Shown here piece by piece: positions 59,258-64,000 of a stretch of DNA of 64,000 bases. Source of the DNA: Lonicera japonica (taxonomy: Eukaryota > Streptophyta > Magnoliopsida > Dipsacales > Caprifoliaceae); contig CM038465.1 in assembly GCA_021464415.1 (NCBI GenBank), forward strand, positions 19,003,839-19,067,838, written 5' to 3'. The notes below the pieces were generated by a model. It ran no database searches. It saw only the letters and a program-made list of their open reading frames with translations, and had not been told where the DNA came from. Within the stretch, counting starts at the first letter, position 1, and every line of letters begins with the position of its first letter. The translations under genes and the position numbers were made by a program.

Positions 59258-60332
59258 GCATGAAGCGAAATGTATCGATATTGTTGTTAAAGAGATTCAT
59301 AGTAAACTGCCACATACAATTTCAAGCGAAGATGAGCCTTTAGTCGGAATGAAGTGTCGTATAGAAGAAGTAACTTCATTGTTGGATGCAGAGTCGAATG
59401 CTGTTCGCACTGTTGGCATATGGGGATTGAGTGGAATAGGTAAAACAACTTTAGCAAGAGCCGTGTTCGATAAAATCTCACATCAGTTTGAAGTTGCTTG
59501 TTTTCTTCATAACGTTGGAGAAGTTTCAAGGAAGGATGGTCTCGAACGTTTGCAGGAGCAACTTCTTTCGAAAACCCTAATGGTAGATGACTTGCAGATA
59601 ATGAATGTTTATAAAGGAATCAGTATAAGAAAACGACTATGCTTTAAATGTGTTCTTCTCGTTCTTGATGATGTTGACCATTTAGACCAATTAGAAGTGT
59701 TAGCTGGAACGCATTGCTTGTTTGGTCCCCGGAGTAGAATTATCATAACAACAAGGGATAGACATTTTCTTGTTGCACACGGAGTGGATGAATCATATGA
59801 GGCGAGATTATTAAATGATGGTGAAGCTATTCAACTATTTAGTTGGAAGGCCTTTAAGGGTATTTGTCCTACAGACAATTTCGTGGGCCTCTCAGATCAA
59901 GTAATACACTTAGCCGGTGGCCTTCCTTTGGCTCTTAAAGTATTGGGTTCCACACTATATAGTGAAAACTTTTCTTTTTGGAAAGCTTCATTGGAAAAAC
60001 TAAGCAAAGAAGGCCCGGATGGCGATATTCTTAAAAAACTCAAAATCAGTTTTGATGGTTTAGATAAAAAAGTGCAGGAAACGTTCCTAGATATTGCATG
60101 TTTCTTCGAAGGACAGGAGAAAGAACATGTATCAATAATACTAGACAGTTGTGATTTTTACCCAGGTTATTCTATACCTATTCTTGTTCATAGATCATTG
60201 ATATATGTTTCAGAACATAATAGACTTTGCATGCACCAATTGATACAAAAGATGGATCAATATATTGATCGCGAGAAGCCTAGAAGGTTGTGGCTTACCG
60301 ATGACGTCGTATGTGTATTAAAAAGTAGCATG
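59258..60332 (+). pseudogene. TNL exon 2, NB-ARC domain, open frame
   Basis: This is the only long undamaged exon (358 codons plus a split Gly). Motifs in order are P-loop GLSGIGKTTLA, RNBS-A region FEVACFLHNVGEVS, kinase-2 VLLVLDDVDHL, RNBS-B SRIIITTRDR, GLPLALKVLGS and an ARC2 block with FLDIACFFEG. The MHD position reads MHQLIQKM, with Gln replacing the Asp that contacts the nucleotide. The upstream ATG at 59226 is not a real start: an acceptor at 59257 and frame continuity with exon 1 show this is an internal exon. The donor is ATG|GTGAGA at 60332. Confidence 0.9.
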
Positions 60333-60463
60333 GTGAGAAGTTCTTCAAATTGAAAGCTTCCACCTTCCATTTGAATTGTAGTTAAAAAGAAATTATGAAT
60401 GCATAGTGTCTATATTTCTTTATTTTGTTACTAATTATATATACTATATTTCTTTGTTGTTAG

Positions 60464-60742
60464 GGTACAAAAAACATTGAAGGCATATTAATGCATCCCC
60501 AATGTGAATTGAAACACACAGACATCGCAATCGAAGCCTTTAAAGAGATGCAGAAACTAAGGCTATTGGAAGTTCATAATGTTTGCACTCCTCGAGTTCC
60601 TGAATATCTTCCGAGTCAGCTACGGTGGCTTATTTGGGAAGAATTTCCTTCAAAATCTCTGCCACCAAGGTTTGAAGCAAACAATCTTGTTGGACTTCAA
60701 TTGCATTGCAGCAGTATTGAACGACCTTGGAGGGGGGAAAAG
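60464..60742 (+). pseudogene. TNL exon 3, NB-LRR linker
   Basis: The acceptor TTAG is at 60463 and the donor AAAAG|GTAAAT at 60742. The 93 codons are in phase 0, with no lesion seen. It encodes GTKNIEGILM, AFKEMQKLRLLEVHNV and YLPSQLRWLIWEEFPSKSLP, the conserved winged-helix/LRR junction of TNL proteins. Introns of 131 and 446 bp flank it. Confidence 0.85.
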
Positions 60743-61188
60743 GTAAATTTTTTTTATTATAGTCGTTTTAAGATTTTCAACCTTACTAGCAGCTAAGAAT
60801 TAAACTCGTTACAATTTAATACATTGATTATTTGAATATGTAACAATAAGAAACTCTACCATGAATTTTGCTATGTTGATTATCTATATTTTGAAAAAGA
60901 AAGTGGACACATAATTTAGGACATTTTAAAAAAGGACTGGTGGATTTTAAATTCAGGGCCATGGATTAATTGTCAAGAAAATAACAAAAGATAAAGAAAA
61001 AAGTATCAACAAGTACTTTTTAAATTCAGGGCTAGTAAATTCAGCCACTGTGATCAGTAAAATGCATGAGACTCGTTTATTGTTTTCACTCAACTACTTT
61101 TTAGTACAAGTTAATTAATCAAATGCATAAGACCCATGGTTAATTAATCAAATTAAACAGTAGCTTTTCCTTTGTTGTTCCTAATAGA

Positions 61189-62440
61189 TGATGCAGAAGT
61201 TGAAGTACATCGACCTTGTAGAGATTGATTCTTCGAGAGTGTAAAAGTTTGGTAGAGGTTCACAGGTCCGTTGGATTTCTCAAAAGGCTTGCATGCTTTG
61301 ATTTAGGCGGCTATAGTAATCTTAAAAGCCTTCCAAATAGTATCCACTCGGAATCTCTTGAGACTTTCATACTGAGAGGCTGTCACAAAATTAAAAAGTT
61401 CCCAGAGATCTCTGTGATTATGGAACATGCATCAGAGCTTCTTTTGAATGGAACTGCTATAAGAGAGCTGCCCTTATCAATTGAACACCTCCCCAACCTT
61501 GTTTTGATAGATTTAACTGACTGCAAAAATTTAGAAAATCTTCCGAGTAGCGTTCGTTTGTAAGTTGAAAAGTTTGAAAGCACTCTTTCTCTCAAATTGC
61601 TCAAAATTTGACAAATTACCAGAGGATCTGGGATACTTGGAATCATTAGAAGTGCTTGATCTAGACAGAACTGCAATCACAGAGTTACCCTCATCAATTG
61701 AACACCTCAGCAGGCTTGATTCGCTAAGTCTGAATGATTGCAAGAATCTTCTTAGTCTTCCAAGTGCCATTTGTAAGTTGAAACGTTTGGAATATCTCTC
61801 TCTGTCCAGGTGCTCAGAACTTGAAACATTACTTGAGGAGCTTGGAAGTTTAGGATGTCTAAATATGCTTAAATTGGATGGAACTGCTATTACACACCTA
61901 CCACTTTCCAATGGAGGTTTGAATAATCTCGGTTTCTTATCCAGCTACAAGAGCCCTCAATCAAGTACTTCACCTTCTCAGTTTTTGTTTCCCTTGAAGA
62001 GAAAACGGCAAGAATACTCCACGAGGAGTTAGATGTTGCTTTCTATATCGGGTTTACATTCACTAGGCTATCTATTTGTCAGCGGTTGCAATATGTTTGA
62101 TGGAGCTATCCCCAGTGATCTTGAGCCGATGTGCTCTTTGCAGACGTTATATCTCAATGGAAACTATTTTACCAATATACCAAGCCTCAGTCAACTTTCT
62201 CAACTTTCACACCTTTCCTTGGATGGTTGCAAAATGCTTCATGTACTCCCGGAGCTTCCATCAAGTATAGAAGTATTAAGTGCAAATGATTGTCTGTCAT
62301 TGAGACTCTTTGCAGACCAATTTACTAACAACAACAAAGTGTGGCATGCCTCATTCAGAAATTGCTTCCAACTACTCAAGGAGTCAGCCAATGGAGAGAG
62401 TAAGAATATAGCTAGTACCCTGTGGCAACATATGATTCAG
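61189..62440 (+). pseudogene. TNL exon 4, LRR domain with three lesions
   Basis: It opens with MMQKLKYIDL and then jumps to LILRECKSLVEV; the segment that family members carry between these is deleted and the frame shifts at about 61218-61224. Leucine-rich repeats follow (HLPNLVLIDLTDCKNLENLP, LSLNDCKNLLSLPSAICKL). A duplicated CGTT near 61555 creates TAA at 61561, with the frame restored 4 bases over. TAG at 62030-62032 breaks it again before SGLHSLGYLFVSGCNMF and LYLNGNYFTNIPSLSQLSQL. The exon probably ends at CAG|GT, 62440. Roughly ten repeats remain readable. Confidence 0.85.
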
Positions 62441-62556
62441 GTTCTCTACTTCCATTTACATGTATAACTTTCATTTTGTTTTTTGGGTGTCAGTGTACAC
62501 AAAGAAATTAAGTACTGACTACTGACTAAACGGCCGGCTTGATCATCTTGGTACAG

Positions 62557-63069
62557 CGAAGTTACAAGGGTTGCGTTTTCTGAAATGTTAACATTTTACT
62601 TCCAGGAAGCGATATTCCAGAGTGGTTCTGCAAGCAGACTGCAGGGACTTCAATTTCATTGAAGCTTCCTTCAAATTGGTTTCATAATAATTTCGATGGA
62701 TTTGCGTTTTGTATAGCTTTTGACCCAACATACAAAGCATTTTACGGTAGACGAAAAAAAGTCACAGGTGTTGAGGTGGAATTCATTGCCAGAACCTGCA
62801 GTAATCGTGAATACCATCTCCCTCTAATTGGAGACATTGTAATAGGGGGAAACCAAAGAATTAGCAGGGAGCATGTGTGTCTGTTCTACCTACCTTTTTC
62901 CTACCTGCAAGGTTATTATAAAAGGAATGATTGGTGTGAAATTGAGGTTTCTATTAAAAATTCAAGCCCAAACACTGCTGTGGTGACAAAATGGGGAATG
63001 GGTCTAATTCCCAAGTCCCATGGAGTATATATCGAACCATATGATAAGGATGATGAAGATGTGGTGTAA
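62557..63069 (+). pseudogene. TNL exon 5, C-terminal post-LRR (C-JID) domain
   Basis: A probable acceptor (GTACAG) lies at 62556. The start of the exon is readable only with a 1-base shift near 62578. From about 62590 the frame is clean: LLPGSDIPEWFCKQTAG, FDGFAFCIAF, VEVEFIARTCSNREYHLPL, WCEIEVSIKN and WGMGLIPKSHGVYIEP, ending in acidic KDDEDVV and TAA at 63067-63069. GSDIPEWF and the beta-jellyroll-like pattern are typical of the post-LRR domain of TNLs, which in characterised members binds the effector. Confidence 0.8.
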
Positions 63070-63536
63070 TGGTTCAACATATACATATATATATATATAT
63101 ATACAAGTAGCAGATTCATGTCAGGTTAGTTATCATTTGATTCATTAACATAATAATTCTACTTCTTCTAGCTTCCTCCTTCGTGGAATTCATGATCACA
63201 CTTTTTAATTTAGTTAGCACCACTTCATTTTTTTTTCTAAATTTTTTAGAGCAGCTCCACTTCATTTCTTATCAAAACTATATATCTATATTTATACTAT
63301 ATATAAAACTACGAATAACTTAAATATTTTTTTTATTTTTTTGTGAAGACAAACATGCCCCTTGATTTTATACAAAATATTTTAAGATTTACATTAAATA
63401 ATACAGTATAACTACATATATTTTTATATTAGTATTAGTATTCCAAATAAATTCAAACTTTACTCTATTTTGCTGAAATAATTAAACAAAAAATTTAAGC
63501 TAGATTTACATTAAATAAAATAGTATAAGACTATAA
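63070..63536. other. Downstream of the TNL gene
   Basis: AT-rich 3' flank with a TA run (63086-63103). No gene is visible; a polyadenylation site is likely but not identifiable with confidence. Confidence 0.5.
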
Positions 63537-63978
63537 GGGCCCGTTTGGTTGCGTAAATTACCTAATTTTAGAATTAGTTAATTTTCAATTGAAGAATTGT
63601 GAATTTGCTCATTTATGAATAATTCAATTCTAATTCAAGTAGTGTTTGGAAAACTTAAAAAATAAATTTCGACTGTTATAATAAAAACATGTTTTCTGTT
63701 ATTCTATGTTATTTAAAATTTTGTCCAGATGCATCAACATCACAGGTAAAAACTAGATCTTCTTGAAAAATAGAGTTTGAATGAATTATCTAATTCTAGA
63801 ATTAGGCAATTTCAAGTTTTACTTGAAATGACTTAATTTGAGTTTTTGTGAATCAACTTGAATTATCATATTTACAATTGTTCAATTTACACAACCAAAC
63901 ACTAACAAATGAAAATTTTGCAAATTACTTAATTGTAAATTATCTAATTCAAAATTTTAAGGACAACCAAACGGGCCC
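63537..63978. mobile_element. Tourist-like (PIF/Harbinger) MITE
   Basis: A 442-bp unit with perfect ends GGGCCCGTTTGGTTG and CAACCAAACGGGCCC, flanked by TAA on both sides (63534-63536, 63979-63981), the TSD type of PIF/Harbinger elements. The interior is AT-rich with AATTCTAGAATTA-like boxes and no ORF. Confidence 0.8.
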
Positions 63979-64000
63979 TAAGTGTATAACTCTATATATT

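Larger units (their letters stand above)
22496..63069 (+). pseudogene. TNL (TIR-NBS-LRR) resistance gene, disrupted by transposons
   Basis: The five-part structure is TIR exon (22496-22730 plus 34079-34396), NB-ARC exon (59258-60332), linker exon (60464-60742), LRR exon (61189-62440) and C-terminal exon (about 62557-63069). TNL proteins are intracellular immune receptors whose TIR domain has NADase activity and whose NB-ARC is an ATP-dependent switch. All the family's parts are present in the right order and phase. Lesions are the CACTA insertion, a 1-bp deletion near 22634, TAG for Trp at 34371-34373, a deletion at about 61218-61224, a 4-bp duplication near 61555, TAG at 62030-62032 and a probable frameshift near 62578. 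As read it cannot make a full receptor. Confidence 0.9.

Overview
The window reads as nuclear DNA of a dicot plant. It carries a TIR-NBS-LRR (TNL) disease-resistance gene, a class largely absent from monocots, and plant-type gypsy, copia, CACTA and MITE elements. It is AT-rich, and transposable elements fill most of it. I cannot name the species. No tRNA, rRNA or CRISPR array was seen.

Layout. (1) 1-20 kb is retrotransposon debris. A minus-strand Ty3/gypsy element (1395-7446) has a broken gag-pol and one 2-kb LTR, and its integrase is cut by another LTR element that runs off the left edge (1-1394). Three solo LTRs of a related gypsy group follow (7837-10932, 14296-17297, 17449-19914), with a truncated LTR (11002-12096) and the spliced 3' end of a FAR1/MULE-type gene (12102-12427). 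(2) 22.5-63.1 kb is one TNL locus on the plus strand. Its TIR exon (22496-34396) is split by an 11.35-kb CACTA element (22731-34078, TSD CAA). A 24.9-kb intron with intact splice signals (34397-59257) follows, then the NB-ARC exon (59258-60332), a small linker exon, the LRR exon and a C-terminal exon ending at 63069. Besides the CACTA, the gene has a 1-bp deletion, a Trp-to-stop change, an LRR deletion, a 4-bp duplication and an in-frame TAG, so it is a pseudogene. (3) The giant intron holds a copia element (37021-47730) with a younger Sirevirus-like copia nested in its RNase H (37871-45746, TSD ATTTG), several MITE/hAT-like elements, and two more solo LTRs (51005-53510, 54585-57349), the second inside a repeat-rich 4.3-kb TIR element. 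(4) A Tourist-like MITE (63537-63978, TSD TAA) lies downstream.

The most unusual item is inside the Sirevirus-like element. Most of its pol is gone, and in its place sits a complete, intronless 259-residue LOB-domain (LBD) transcription-factor-like ORF, antisense to gag (40862-41641). The CACTA carries decayed TNP2 and TNPA-like genes and three arrays of GGCGACGTA/TACGTCGCC, one of them internal. These arrays are probably its transposase-binding and promoter elements.

All family calls rest on motifs read by eye; no database search was run.
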